The notes below the pieces were generated by a model. It was not told the origin of the DNA. It searched no databases and was given only the letters and a program-made list of their open reading frames with translations. This document shows, in pieces, positions 9,401-22,000 of a DNA stretch of 64,000 nucleotides (positions within the stretch are counted from its first letter, which is position 1; each line of letters begins with the position of its first letter). The DNA comes from Rhynchospora pubera (Eukaryota; Streptophyta; Magnoliopsida; Poales; Cyperaceae). A program made the translations under genes and the position numbers. The DNA is taken from contig CM051459.1 in the NCBI GenBank assembly GCA_028095005.1, positions 15,610,699 through 15,674,698 on the forward strand, read 5' to 3'.

Positions 9401-12400
9401 TCTGGCATGACTTTACCTTAGCTGTAAGTAAAAAGTAAAAAGGTTATAAAAATATATTCAAACTGCTACTGATGCCTCACTGCCAATACCAGATCAGGCA
9501 TCATTGAAATGGTTTCAGAGATAGTTGTCGCTTTGTTGGTTTGTAGTCCTCAAGGAACTGATATCTGATATTTTTGCTTCTTTTAGCTCATTATTTTTTG
9601 AAGTAGCTTGAATTTAGTATGCTAAACTTTTGTAAGATATGCACTGCCATGATGGTACTGGAAGAATTGATGTATAAATTTTCATGAAATATAGCGATTT
9701 TAGTTGGGTTGTACAAGAAATGTTCCGGACAAATCATTATTCAATTTTCTTTTCTGTGTGTAAATTTTTTGAGAACTAGGTCTGGTCTGGTAATTTTTGG
9801 ACTGCTGAAGATATTTCTTTTGATTCAATCATCTGGTCTGCTCAATTAGCCTTTGAATTCTTGTAAAAGTTCAGTTGGACCCTTCTGTCAACTATTACCT
9901 GAGAGTGCTGAGCTGCAATCATTACAGCCATGCCCAAATTTACCTACAGAAGGACCACTGAGTTAATAAGCTAAAATCAGAAGGGACCAACTAAGGTTCT
10001 TTCTCTGTTGTCTTTTCTTTTAGGCAAGAAGTTTGGACTTGTCTGCCAAAAGAGTATAAGATAAAAATTTCTCCCCCAAAGCCCTGATCAGACTTAGTAA
10101 TTAATTGGATTAAGCTTTGTCTTTCTTGTTTTGGTCAAATTTTAGACCCAATAGTTTTGGAAAGTTTGATGTCAGGCTATTTTGAGAAAGGTTGCAACTT
10201 TGTGGGTTGTTAACACTTAACAGCGCCTATTACTTGTCATAATTTGCTGGTAGCGCTTACTGGCTTTGATTTCAACATACTGGTACCATTTATTATTTAT
10301 TTAAACGCTTTGTTTCCATAGAAAACAGGTGGGCAGCAGCTTCTTTTGTTAAAAAACAGAAGAGGGAAACATCTGCCTGGCTCCTTTGCTGGGTTGCCCA
10401 AAGTTACTGTCGTAGCTGTTTCACTGTTTGCGAAATTGAGATCCGCTGCCGGGCGACACATGGTGTAGCGCAGCATCCTGACCATCTGATTAAGATCCAA
10501 TGGACAAGGGAGTCCCGTGCATGTAACCTAGATTGATAGGCCCGTAAAAAATGAATCGTCCAATCAAGATCAGACGGTTCGTACGTGCGCTACCGTGTCC
10601 CGCGCTATAGCGAATTCGGATTGTTGTTTGCGGCTAGCACGTTTGAACTCGGAAAGCGGTTCGACAAAACAACTCCAGCGCAAAATGTTTATTTAAGACA
10701 CCATGGCTTTGTCATATATTGACTTCAGTCCCTCAATTCATCCTCCCTATTTTACTAGTACAATTCGGCCTTTTCAAGGAGTACGGATTATACCTCCGCA
10801 GATTGCTATGAATTTATCTGCCAACTATAGCAGCTAATATTGAAGTTTGTAAAAACAGGAAAAATCGAATAATACATGAGAATTGTTAAAATGCTACGTG
10901 TAGCTCGGATGCAATGCAACGCATTGAATATTAAAATTTCATACTTCAAATGATCGATCCAACTTGCTCAATGCATTCTCCATATTAAAAATCTTATTGA
11001 AAATAAAAATGTTATTTTTTTAGACTTTTCTTTACGATTTTTTTAATTTTAAAATTCATTGTTTTTTTTATAATCTAGTTATTGCAATTTTTAATATTTG
11101 ACTTTTTTTAAGGTTGGTTTGAAACCAACAATTTTATTATATGAAATTTGAAAATAAATACTCTCTTCGTGATTCTAATCAAGGATCACTTGGTTGACAG
11201 AATAGAGCCAAATCATTGGGTCCAACGACCATTTTAATTTTTTAATAATTGATTCAAAGCACATAAAACACAACGGGTAAGAGAACCAGCTCTTGGTTTA
11301 GTGGCAAAGAGCAATGCACATTGACTCCTTGAGTAAAAAGTCGCAGGTTCGAAACCCGGCTGGGGGTCTTCATAGACATTTAATTTAAAATAATAAGTTG
11401 GATGGCTTAGACCTTCAATTTATCTTAAAAAAAAAACACACAACGGGTATAATAATCATGAATCAGTTCAAGTTATATCGCATTTTATATTCTTATTCAC
11501 GGTTTATTTAAATATAAAACTATTGATTAATTTTAAAATATTTTAGATCGAATTGTCGTAATTATCAAGTTAATTCTGTTGTTATATATGTTGGGACACC
11601 TCATACTCATATCAACCATTAAAGGCCACGTGTATCATTTTATCTTAAAGTTAAAGCAGCATTTGGTGGGGTCTCTCTCTCTAAAGCAACCATGTAAAGA
11701 TGTTTTTGACAGTCTACCGAGCTTTAAAGGATGATAATTAAGTCTCAGTTTTCTCGATGAACATGTGGATGTGGGTCCATCTGCATGATGCCCTTGTAAA
11801 GCTGTAAGGGGTTGCTACATATATTGTTGGAGTCTTGGACAACAATGAACACCATTGAATTTAAGTTTTGACTGATAAAGCAGCTTGTTCTTAAGTTTTG
11901 CTACCTCTACTGGACGTATATAGGGCATATAACATGCCAAATCGGTTTGTATAATTGTATGGTGACAAAAAGTTAGCAGATAACTTGGTACGTTTTGAAT
12001 CTTGTATTTGTTGATGACTGACTCTGGACTAGTGCTGCCAGGATGCCGACAACATGGCCCATAAAAATAATTTGGACCAGTTTATTTCTGAGCCGCTGAA
12101 CCGGTTTTGATTTTTGAACTCCACTAACCAAACACGAGGCGCCATTTATGGTCTTGATCAACATCCAACGGTCCCGTGTCGCGACAATCGGTCACGAGGA
12201 TCGCAAGTTCGCAACATTCTGTAAAAGATCGAAATTATCTCTTGAACCCTCCTAGTTTCTATTATTTTTATTGTCTATTCGAGATGATTTCGCATAAGGC
12301 AAAATAAGCAACCATCACATCCTAGTGAAATTACACCATTTTTTTTTTTATAGAATATCATAGTATGAACTTTTAAGCAATTAAACAAATAAAGTGTATA

Positions 12401-12959
12401 TTAGAAGTTTCTTGCGCACGAGATGATACAGATTCAAGCAAAAGAGTTTAGAGATATTAAATCTTTCGATTTTATTTTTTTTAATAGATATTTTGAATCT
12501 TTGACTATATTTTAATATTTTCAAAAAATGAGAAATTTGGTTAGGTCTGAAGTTTCTATATTAGGTAATTATAGTTTGAGATAACAGTCATAATCTAGTT
12601 GTTAACAACTAATTAAGCATTTTTGCACTTTAAATAATTTAAATAGTATATTTAAATATCTGCTTTAACATATAACGTCATTAAATTTATATTAAATTCA
12701 TTTGATCAAATTAGATGCTTATAAATAATAATTTTAAGCAAATTAAACCGTACACTTATTTTTTTTACATGAATTGAAATACATATTTTTCTAAAAAAAA
12801 TATTGGAATCAATTAAAATTTAAATCAAACTGAAAAAAAAGTGATCCACCATATAACGTCCCAAATTTTTATTATAGAATTAAGAGATTTCACACTTGCA
12901 CAAATGTTTGAATAAACTATAAAGCCAAGGATCGATGCAAAATGCATACTTCCAAGGAT
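9401..12959. other. Intergenic, upstream of ANGUSTIFOLIA
   Basis: This is AT-rich DNA with no supportable gene; the few short open frames lack any recognisable motif. It holds one SINE (11280-11437). A less AT-rich patch lies at about 10310-10640, with no motif I can name. The promoter and 5' UTR of ANGUSTIFOLIA lie at the right end. Confidence 0.6.
11280..11437 (+). mobile_element. tRNA-derived SINE, copy A, with perfect 12-bp TSD
   Basis: It starts near AGAGAACCAGCTCTTGG. An A-box-like TTAGTGGCAAAGAGC and a B-box GGTTCGAAACCC (about 11346-11357) fit a Pol III promoter. The 3' end is CTTCAATTTATCTT plus an A tail. ACACAACGGGTA at 11268-11279 is repeated at 11438-11449 as the target duplication. 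Copies B (57416-57569) and C (55333-55465, minus) share the B-box region and the tail. Confidence 0.8.
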
Positions 12960-13079
12960 GTAGACAGAAAACTCAAAAACAAATCAGCGGCTTAAAAAAT
13001 CAACTGAAAGTCTTAAAACCCCGAGCAGAAAAACTCGCGCACCATTCTCCATTCGTCTGAGATCCGATCCATCGCCAAA

Positions 13080-16000
13080 ATGCTCGCCGGTCCGGCCACC
13101 ACCGCCGGCTCCGCCGCCGTATCTCCCTCCGACCCCCGTCAGTTCGGCTCCGCTCCACCTCTCGTCGTCTATCTGAACTGCCTCGAAGACACCTCCATCG
13201 AGCAAGAGAGCCTCTCCGGCATCGCCACGGTGGAACACGTCCCTCTCTCTCGCCTCTCCGATGGAAGAATCGAATCCGCCTCCGTCGTGCTTCTCCATTC
13301 TCTGACATTCCTCCCACGCGCCGCTCAACGCCGCCTCCGCCCTTGGCAGCTCGTGCTTTGTCTCGGTTCCACCGACCGGGCTGTCGACTCGGCTCTCGCT
13401 TCGGATCTCGGGTTGCGACTCGTCCACGTCGATGCGAACCGAGCTGAGGAGGTGGCGGATACCGTCATGGCGCTGGTTCTTGGCTTGCTCAGGAAAACAC
13501 ATCTTCTCTCTAGGTATTCTTCCTCTTCTTCAGCTGCGTCGGGCTGGCTCGGTGCCATTCAGCCGCTTTGTCGAGGGATGAGGAGGTGTAGAGGGCTTGT
13601 GCTTGGGATTGTAGGTCGATCGGCTTCGGCCAGGTGTCTTGCTACTAGGAGCCTTGCTTTTAGGATGAGTGTGCTTTACTTCGATCCGGGATACGAGGTA
13701 TGAGATAACTCTGGTTTGTTCTGTAATTTCACTGTACATAGTTATGTTTAACTTCTTGTGTAAAGTGTCATGGTACTAAAAGAGAATTTCACATTGTTTT
13801 CAAGTAAAATTTTATGTTAATTTAAGTCATTTCACCCCTATAGCCTAACTTGTGAACAACGTTGTTTCTTTGCCATTTTTTAGGATAATACTGTTCTTGA
13901 GGTCTTTTACTCTTTTTGTTTGAAGCTAGTAGTTAGGTACTTAGGTGAACGTTGAGCAGGGTTTGGAATGGTTTAACTGTAGGATGTGAGCTTTTCACAT
14001 CTTAATACTGAATGTCTTTGCCATAATTCCATTCGTATTCTTGTGTGAACCAGTTATGCATTTAGTGGCCTGCTCCTTTTTCTGGACGTATGTACTGGAA
14101 TGGTTTTTAGCCTGTATAACATGAAACTGATCTTGTTACACAACTGGACATGACTAGATGCCATCTTTGAAATAATTTCCAGAGGGGTACAATTGTCAGT
14201 GTCTTATTGGACAAAGATTAGGCTACTGGCATACCATACATTTTCCAAAGTGTCTGCAATGTGTAGCTTTACCAAAACAAGGTCCTAGTCTAAAATATTA
14301 AAGGCTTCCAAAAGAGACTACCCAAGTCTAGAATTACCACTAAAGGTACTCGCAATGACCAGCCTTCCATTGCCAATTCTACTTTTCTAACTTGATTGCT
14401 AGTCGTTCTTCATTATAAGAATTCTATATAGGTTATTTGTCATTTCTAACTTTAGAAATTGAAATGAATGTTATATAGTTTTTGAGGGTTTAGTGACGCC
14501 GGAATTCAAGTCTCCGATCGTCTTTCTAGCACCTACTCCGGGAAAGCCGGGTAAAAACCAGAAAATTTAGAGAAGTATCAAATTGGTCTTAACTAGAAAT
14601 TTTATTAAACTAAACAGAAAATACAGGATATGCCCCTCTTAGGTGTGAAGCACCTCTTTATAAAGAGAGGATCATGTTAATTTTAGAAACTCTAAATTAG
14701 GAAACCTACTGTCTACTAAATACAGTGTGCTAATTTTAGGAACTCTAAAAAGATATTTTCTACTCTATTTCTGATTGCTAATTAGGTCTGTCCTAACTAG
14801 GTTTGTGTCTCAGAATTATGACGCCTTTTATAGACTTGAGTGATAGATGGCCTCAAAGACTTTCCTTGTTCAGATTCTGCACCTGGTGTATCAACACCTG
14901 GTGCACCTTTTGTCAGCCCTGCGTCATGCTCCCCCTCCTCTTCTAAGCTTGGCCTCAAGCTTGGATTATCCCCGTGAAAAGGATACAAGTGCCTGACATT
15001 AAATACATTTGTGATGTTCATGTCATCAGGCAATTGCACACGATATGCATTATTCCCCATTTTTTCCAAAATCTGACATGGTCCAAATTTTCTAGGTTTT
15101 AGCTTATTATATGCACCCAAGGGATATCGATCACGGGACAAATAAACCCACACCAAATCACCCACATCAAAATTTACTTCCACACGTGACACATCAACTT
15201 GTTGCTTGTATTTAGCATAAGAGTCCTCTAGATTTTTACGCACTTGTTCATGTATACTCAAAAGCCCTTCAAGTAGCTGATCCACTTTTTTAGTACCACT
15301 ATTTGGCCCCTCAATTGGCAGCAGGTCAAGAGGACCTCTAGGGTTGAACCCATATAACACTTGAAATGGAGAATAACCCGTTGAACGATTAAAAGAGCTA
15401 TTAAACTCAAACTCCACTTTTGGCAACACACTGTCCCAACTACCTAGGGTTTTAACTTGAGCACGCAACATATTTCCCAAACTCCTGTTCACTACTTCTG
15501 TCTGCCCATCTGTCTGCGGGTGGTATGGACTACTAAATTTCAGAACAGTCCCCAATTTCTTCCACAGTTCTTTCCAAAAATGACTCATAAACTTCACATC
15601 ACGATCTGACACAATGGAAATTGGTATTCCATAGTGTCTCACCACTTCCTTAAAATACAGATCAGCAATTTTTGAGGCATCCATAGTTGTCTTACAAGCT
15701 GTAAAAATGGCCATTTTGCTGAACCTGTCTACAATAACCATAATGCTGTCATGTCCCTTCTTTGTACGTGGCAACCCCACAATGAAGTCAAGTGAGATAT
15801 CTCTCCAAGGCGCAGTTGCTAAAGGCAGTGGAGTATACAAACCTTTGTTACTATCGGTCCCTTTCGCTTGTTGACACACCCGACATCGCTTTACAAAGAG
15901 TTTAACATCCTTGTCTATACCCGGCCAGTAGAACCTTTCTTTCACCAACTTGCTTGTCTTTTCTTGGCCAAAATGTCCTTGTTGGTGTAACTCTTGAATT

Positions 16001-19000
16001 ATAAGGATCCTTAAGGAAGTATTCGGAATGCACAGACAATGACCCTTAAATAAATACCCGTCATGGAACGAGTAGTCATTACGCATGTTGTTGTCCACTG
16101 CATCAATAATGGGTTTAAAATCTTCATCTTCTCTAATGGTGTGTCTCACATGTTCAAACCCCAAGGTCTGTACTGTCATGGCAGTCACCAGTGCATGGCG
16201 CCTACTCAAGGCATCAGCCACCTTATTTGTTTCACCTGATTTGTGCTTGATTGAAAAGGTGAACTCTTGCAAAGATGCTATCCATTTGGCATGTCTAGCA
16301 CTCAACTTGTGCTGTCCTTGTAAAAAGGCCAGCGCTTTATGATCAGAAAATAGCACAAATTCTTGGTGAAGTAAATAATGCCGCCAATAGTGTAATGCTT
16401 TGACCACAGCATACAACTCAAGATCATAAACTGAATAGTTAAGTTTTGCACCATTCAGTTTTTCACTATAATATGCTACTGGTTTACCCTCTTGGCTGAG
16501 TACTGCTCCTATCCCTACTTTTGATGCATCACAGTCCACCTCAAATAATTTCTCAAAATTTGGCAATGCCAACAATGGTGCAGCCACCAGCTTCTCCTTT
16601 AGCTCTTCAAAAGCTAGCTGTGCCTCGTGAGTCCATCCAAACTGCGGACTCTTGAGGAGGTCGGTTATAGGAGCAGCTATACGACTATAATGTCTGATAA
16701 ATCTTCGATAAAATCCAGCCAATCCGAGGAATGATCGGACTTCAGAAATTGTGGTTGGAACTGGCCAATCAACCACAGCTTGAACCTTGCTCTTGTCTGG
16801 ACTTATGCCCGCAGCATTTATCATAAATCCAAGGAACAACAATTCTTCTACTTGCCACACACACTTCTTAGCATTCACATAAAGTTGTTGAACCCGTAAA
16901 GTTGCTAGCACCTGTTGAAGGTGCTGTTTGTGCTCTTCCTTTGTTTTGCTGTAAATCAAAATATCATCGAAATAAACCACAACAAAATCATTGAGATAGG
17001 GTCGCAAAACCTGATTCATCATCCTCATAAATGTGCTGAGTGCATTAGATAGGCCGAATGGCATAACAGTCCATTCGAAAAGGCCATCTTTTGTTTTGAA
17101 CGCCGTCTTCCATTCATCACCCGGCTTAATTCGCACCTGGTGGTATCCACTTTTGAGATCAATTTTAGAGAATACCTTAGCACCACTCAATTGGTCCAAC
17201 AAATCTTCCAAACGAGGTATAGGAAAGCGGTATTTGACAGTTATTCTATTGATTGCTCTGCTGTCCACACACATGCGCCAGCTTCCATCCTTCTTGGGCA
17301 CCAATAGAGCTGGTACGGCACAGGGACTAATACTCTCCCGCACGAACCCCTTTTCCAACAGCTCCTGCACTTGTCTTTTCAACTCATCATGCTGCTGGGG
17401 TGTCATTCTGTAATGGGGTCGGTTAGGAAGTGATGCTCCTGGCAACAAGTCTATTTGATGTTGTATGTCACGAAGGGGTGGAAGTGCATCAGGTACATCT
17501 CCCAAAACATCATTGTACTCGGCTAAAACACTCTTAATCTCATCTGGACATTCATGAATACCCTCTGTAGTTACAAATGTACGCGAAACTACAGCAAAAC
17601 AAACAGTTTCCTCAGCTACAGCTTCCTCAAACTCAGTTTTTGGAAGACAAAAGATTGTCTTTTTTTCTCCTCTCTCCTCATGTCGAAGTGGTTGCACTAC
17701 TATTCGCTTGTTATCCATATGTATGGTATAAGTGTGTGCCCTCCCATCGTACACCACACTATTATCAAACTGCCACGGCCTTCCAAGAATAACATGGGCC
17801 GCATCCATAGGCACAACATCTGCTTGTATCTCCGTTCTGTAATGAGGTCCAAATGCCAAACTCACACAACACCTTTTATCCACTCTTATCTCACTGCCTT
17901 GCTTTACCCAACCTAAACGGTATGGATGTGGGTGTGGAATGGTTGATAGAGCTAACTTGCGCACAGCCTCTTCAGATATCATATTTTCCCAACTCCCAGT
18001 GTCAATTATTACCTTACATCGCTTGTTGTCTATGGTACAATTAGCAGTGAAGATGTCACGTCTTCTCCAGTCCTCGTCAGTTCTTGGAGCCAAGCATAAC
18101 CTCCTACTAATTAAACTCTCTCCATGCACATCATCTGGTTGCACTACAAAAACATCTTCTTCATCATTTTCACCATTCATTGTTTGCACTGGAACCTCAT
18201 ATTCCTCTTCTTCATTTATGTACAACTGAGCTCTTGCTTTTGGACATTCATTGGCATAGTGACCAAGTTCTTGGCAACGGTGGCAGCGAACATTAGAACG
18301 CCGATTTGTGGGTTTCGGTCCAGTGAGTTGAGGTAATTTTGGGTTGTTGACATTCAGGTTTGGTTTCAGAAAAGACTGGTTTGTGTTGTTGGCTGCCCCT
18401 ATGTTCCCTCGGTTGTTTGCAAGAGTACGGTTGCGTACGAGACTTTGCTCAACAGCCCTCGCTTTGGTTTGAGCCTCAGCCACGGTCCCTATGGTATGCA
18501 CACACAAGGCATCTTGAATGGTTGGTCGTAGTCCATGGAGATAACGAGCCACCAATTGCTCTTCTGTTTCTCTCAGTTGATTGCGAGCCACAAGACGGTA
18601 AAACTCTAATGTGTAGTCTTCTACACTCTTAGAGCCCTGGACTAAACCTTGCAATTGTTGGAATATGGTTTGTCGAAAATTGAGAGGAAGAAATTCTTTT
18701 GTCATCTCACGCTTTAATTCACTCCAATCCCTCAACAATGGTTGGCCTTCCAGGTAGCGACTATAACGGAATGATTGCCACCATGATGCTGCTCGGTCTT
18801 TGAATCGGATAGCAATTAGTGATACTTGCTTATCGGGTGGCACCTCTTTGAGGGATAAAATCTCATCCACCGTGGTGACCCAATCCAAAAAACCATCTGC
18901 ACTTAACCCTCCAGCAAACTCAGGAATTTCTATTCGAAATCCCCCATCCCATCGATTATTTCCACCATCACGATTAGGCCTTTCCTCTTGGGGCTGTACC

Positions 19001-22000
19001 ACAGGTTGACCGTGTTGCCTTGTTGTCATCTGCCCCATCATCGCTGTCATCAATTGCATCATTTGATCTTGAGAGCGCTGAATTGCTTCTAGAACAGTAA
19101 TTAAGTTTGGCTCCTTCGGTGGATCGTTGTTGCTCATGTTGCGTAGAGGTATGAACCCGCTCTGATACCAATTTGACGCCGGAATTCAAGTCTCCGATCG
19201 TCTTTCTAGCACCTACTCCGGGAAAGCCGGGTAAAAACCAGAAAATTTAGAGAAGTATCAAATTGGTCTTAACTAGAAATTTTATTAAACTAAACAGAAA
19301 ATACAGGATATGCCCCTCTTAGGTGTGAAGCACCTCTTTATAAAGAGAGGATCATGTTAATTTTAGAAACTCTAAATTAGGAAACCTACTGTCTACTAAA
19401 TACAGTGTGCTAATTTTAGGAACTCTAAAAAGATATTTTCTACTCTATTTCTGATTGCTAATTAGGTCTGTCCTAACTAGGTTTGTGTCTCAGAATTATG
19501 ACGCCTTTTATAGACTTGAGTGATAGGTGGCCTCAAAAACTTTCCTTGTTCAGATTCTGCACCTGGTGTATCAACACCTGGTGCACCTTTTGTCAGCCCT
19601 GCATCATTTAGGCTCTAAAATTTTCTGCGCACATAGATTATGTATATGATTGAGATTACACTCTTCCTTTGAATGCTTATTTGATTGAATTCAATGTGAA
19701 GGGAAAAGGGAAGCTGAGACGGCCTACAATTTTATTTCCTTCTGCGGCTAGAAGAATGGACACATTAAATGATTTATTGGCAGCCAGTGATCTGGTCTCT
19801 CTCCATTGTGCTATTTCCAACAATACAATGCATATACTGAATGCCGAATGCCTGCAGCATATAAAGCCAGGTACTGTTGCAGTTCATAATTTTTTTAATG
19901 GCAATGCATAGCCTGGCATATTTATCTCAATAACCTTTTTCTTTGATTGTTGTAGGAGCATTCATAATAAATACTGGAAGCTGTCAGCTTATAGATGACT
20001 GTGCGCTTAAGCAACTACTAATTGAGGGAACCATAGCCGGTTGTGCGTTGGATGGTGCTGAGGGCCCTCAGTGGATGGAGGCGTGGGTGAGAACTGTGAT
20101 CTTACAGGCAGTTAATTCTAACTTAAAAAGCACATCAACATGATTTAATGGTGCATCTTTTATTATGAACTTTAGGTAAGAGAGATGCCGAATGTGCTGA
20201 TCCTTCCCCGTAGTGCTGATTACAGTGAAGATGTCTGGATGGAGATAAGAGAGAAATCAATTACTATTTTGCAATCTTATTTATTAGATGGTGTCATGCC
20301 TAGCAACTCAGTATCAGAAGGAGAGGCAGATGAAGAAGATGAAGAAATAGATGAAGCAGTTTTTGATGTTGACAATGACCCACTTGATAAGAGGATGAAA
20401 GAAGACCCATTGTCAGCCAGGCCTGGTGAGGAGAGCGGGGACCACCAACCACTGCAGACTGATGATAGTCAACTCAGCTCAGAGTATGATAAACAGAGAG
20501 GCATCTCTCAGTTGAAGGAGCCTCAGAGTGTCCCCTCAGGTTCCAGATCTGAAGGACGACGAAGTGGATCCCGGAAGAAGGGTACGTGATTAATAAGTAT
20601 GCAACTGGGTAGATATTGTTGAAACTGAAGTGTTGGAATTTCACGTAATTGGTACTGATTTGTGGCTTGGGAAACAGATAAAACTGGTTTAGAAGTGCAC
20701 ACTCAGTTGACAGTTTAGTGGATATTGAAATATTTTTCTTACAGGGTTCCTTTTTCCAACATGATTTTCATATTTGGATTTTAACTTTTCCCTTGATTTT
20801 TGTGTGTATCTTCTAGTTCATATGTACATAGAAGGTGTATTAAGTAGATAACCAAATTCTAACACCAGCCTAATCTCATGTTACTTAGGTAAGAAGAGGC
20901 CAGCACGCCGTAGATCAAAACAAAAGATAGATGAATCATCAGCCATAGAAACTGATGATGTCAGTGGCCGGGATCAGGTTCTTAGCTCCAGTTCTCGGTT
21001 TGCTTCACCAGAGGATTTGAAAAGCAAGAGCAAGTCAGCAGTTGAATCCACGATGGAAATCACTTCTTCTGAAAAGGAGGTGTGTAAAAAGTCTAGTCTT
21101 GACCTTCTGAAGGATGGTTTTGTAATTTCACTACGTGCTAGGGACCAGCCAGGATTTCATGTGGCACGGCAAAGGTTGCCTGGTGGGGGTTGGTTCCTTG
21201 ATGTTGTGTCGAATGTCACTAAAAGGGACCCTGCTGCTCAGTTCTTGGTTACTTTCAGAAGCAAGGTGAGTTTTTTTTTTTATATCATTTATATTTTTTT
21301 GTGAATTTCTTGCCACTGGTACTGAAGCTCTCTATTGTTCTCTCTATTTTTACCAGGATACCATTGGGTTACGTTCTTTTGTTTCTGGAGGGAAACTATT
21401 GCAGGTAAGACCTCCCTTTCTTTTCTTAGTTTAATGCGAGGAATTAGTTGCTACATTTGTATTATGCAGTGGTTGCTAAATTTTGATTTTGTATTTAACA
21501 GCTCTCAAAAATATTATTATTTTCGTCAGCTTTGTGTTTCTCTTTTCCCACAAGGTCCATGGGCATTAATTGTTTTCTTTGCATATTTTACTTGTTCATA
21601 TGTCATCGTTGTATTTATCTGTATTATGGTCATAATGTCATTGTTTGCTTGAATGAATTAAAATTCAGATGATTCTTACTTCCCAAATTTTTGCATGTGC
21701 ACAGATAAATAGAAAAATGGAGTTTGTGTTTGCCAGTCATAGCTTTGATGTCTGGGAGACCTGGATGCTAGAAGGTTCTTCTTTAGAGGAATGCAGACTT
21801 GTTAATTGCAGAAATCCTTTGGTTAGTAAATATTTCCTTTTTTATTTTTTTTCCTCTTAGACTCATAGCTTGCTTAAGCATAACAACATTACGTGCTACA
21901 GACGAGTTTATTTGACAACCTGCTTTAATTGGATTGTAGGCTATGTTAGATATCTGTGTTGAGATTCTTGCAGTAGTGAGTGAAGAAGACGGCATAACTC

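Larger units (their letters stand above)
14494..19606 (-). mobile_element. Complete Ty3/gypsy LTR retrotransposon, CRM-like chromovirus clade
   Basis: It is 5113 bp long with 433-bp LTRs at 14494-14926 and 19174-19606, ends TG...CA, and a perfect 5-bp duplication TTTAG (14489-14493 and 19607-19611). The minus-strand order is 5' LTR, tRNA-Met PBS (19153-19170), one gag-pol ORF, polypurine tract and 3' LTR. The LTRs differ at three positions (about 99.3% identity), so insertion is recent. With plant rates of 0.65-1.3 x 10^-8 per site per year that is roughly 0.3-0.5 million years, a rough estimate only. Placement in the CRM clade is inferred from the integrase sequence and from the ORF running into the 3' LTR. 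Confidence 0.92.
13698..19701 (+). other. ANGUSTIFOLIA intron 1, expanded by a retrotransposon
   Basis: The donor is GTATGA at 13698 and the acceptor AG is at 19700-19701. Without the 5113-bp element and one 5-bp duplication, the intron would be about 0.9 kb. The element is opposite to the gene, so its own poly(A) signals lie on the other strand. Confidence 0.85.

Noticed and set aside
12984..13558. Long minus-strand frames opposite ANGUSTIFOLIA exon 1
   Set aside because: Antisense shadows of the GC-rich coding exon, Arg/Gly-rich with no motif.
17033..18632. Plus-strand frames in the retrotransposon
   Set aside because: Antisense of the intact 1446-codon gag-pol.
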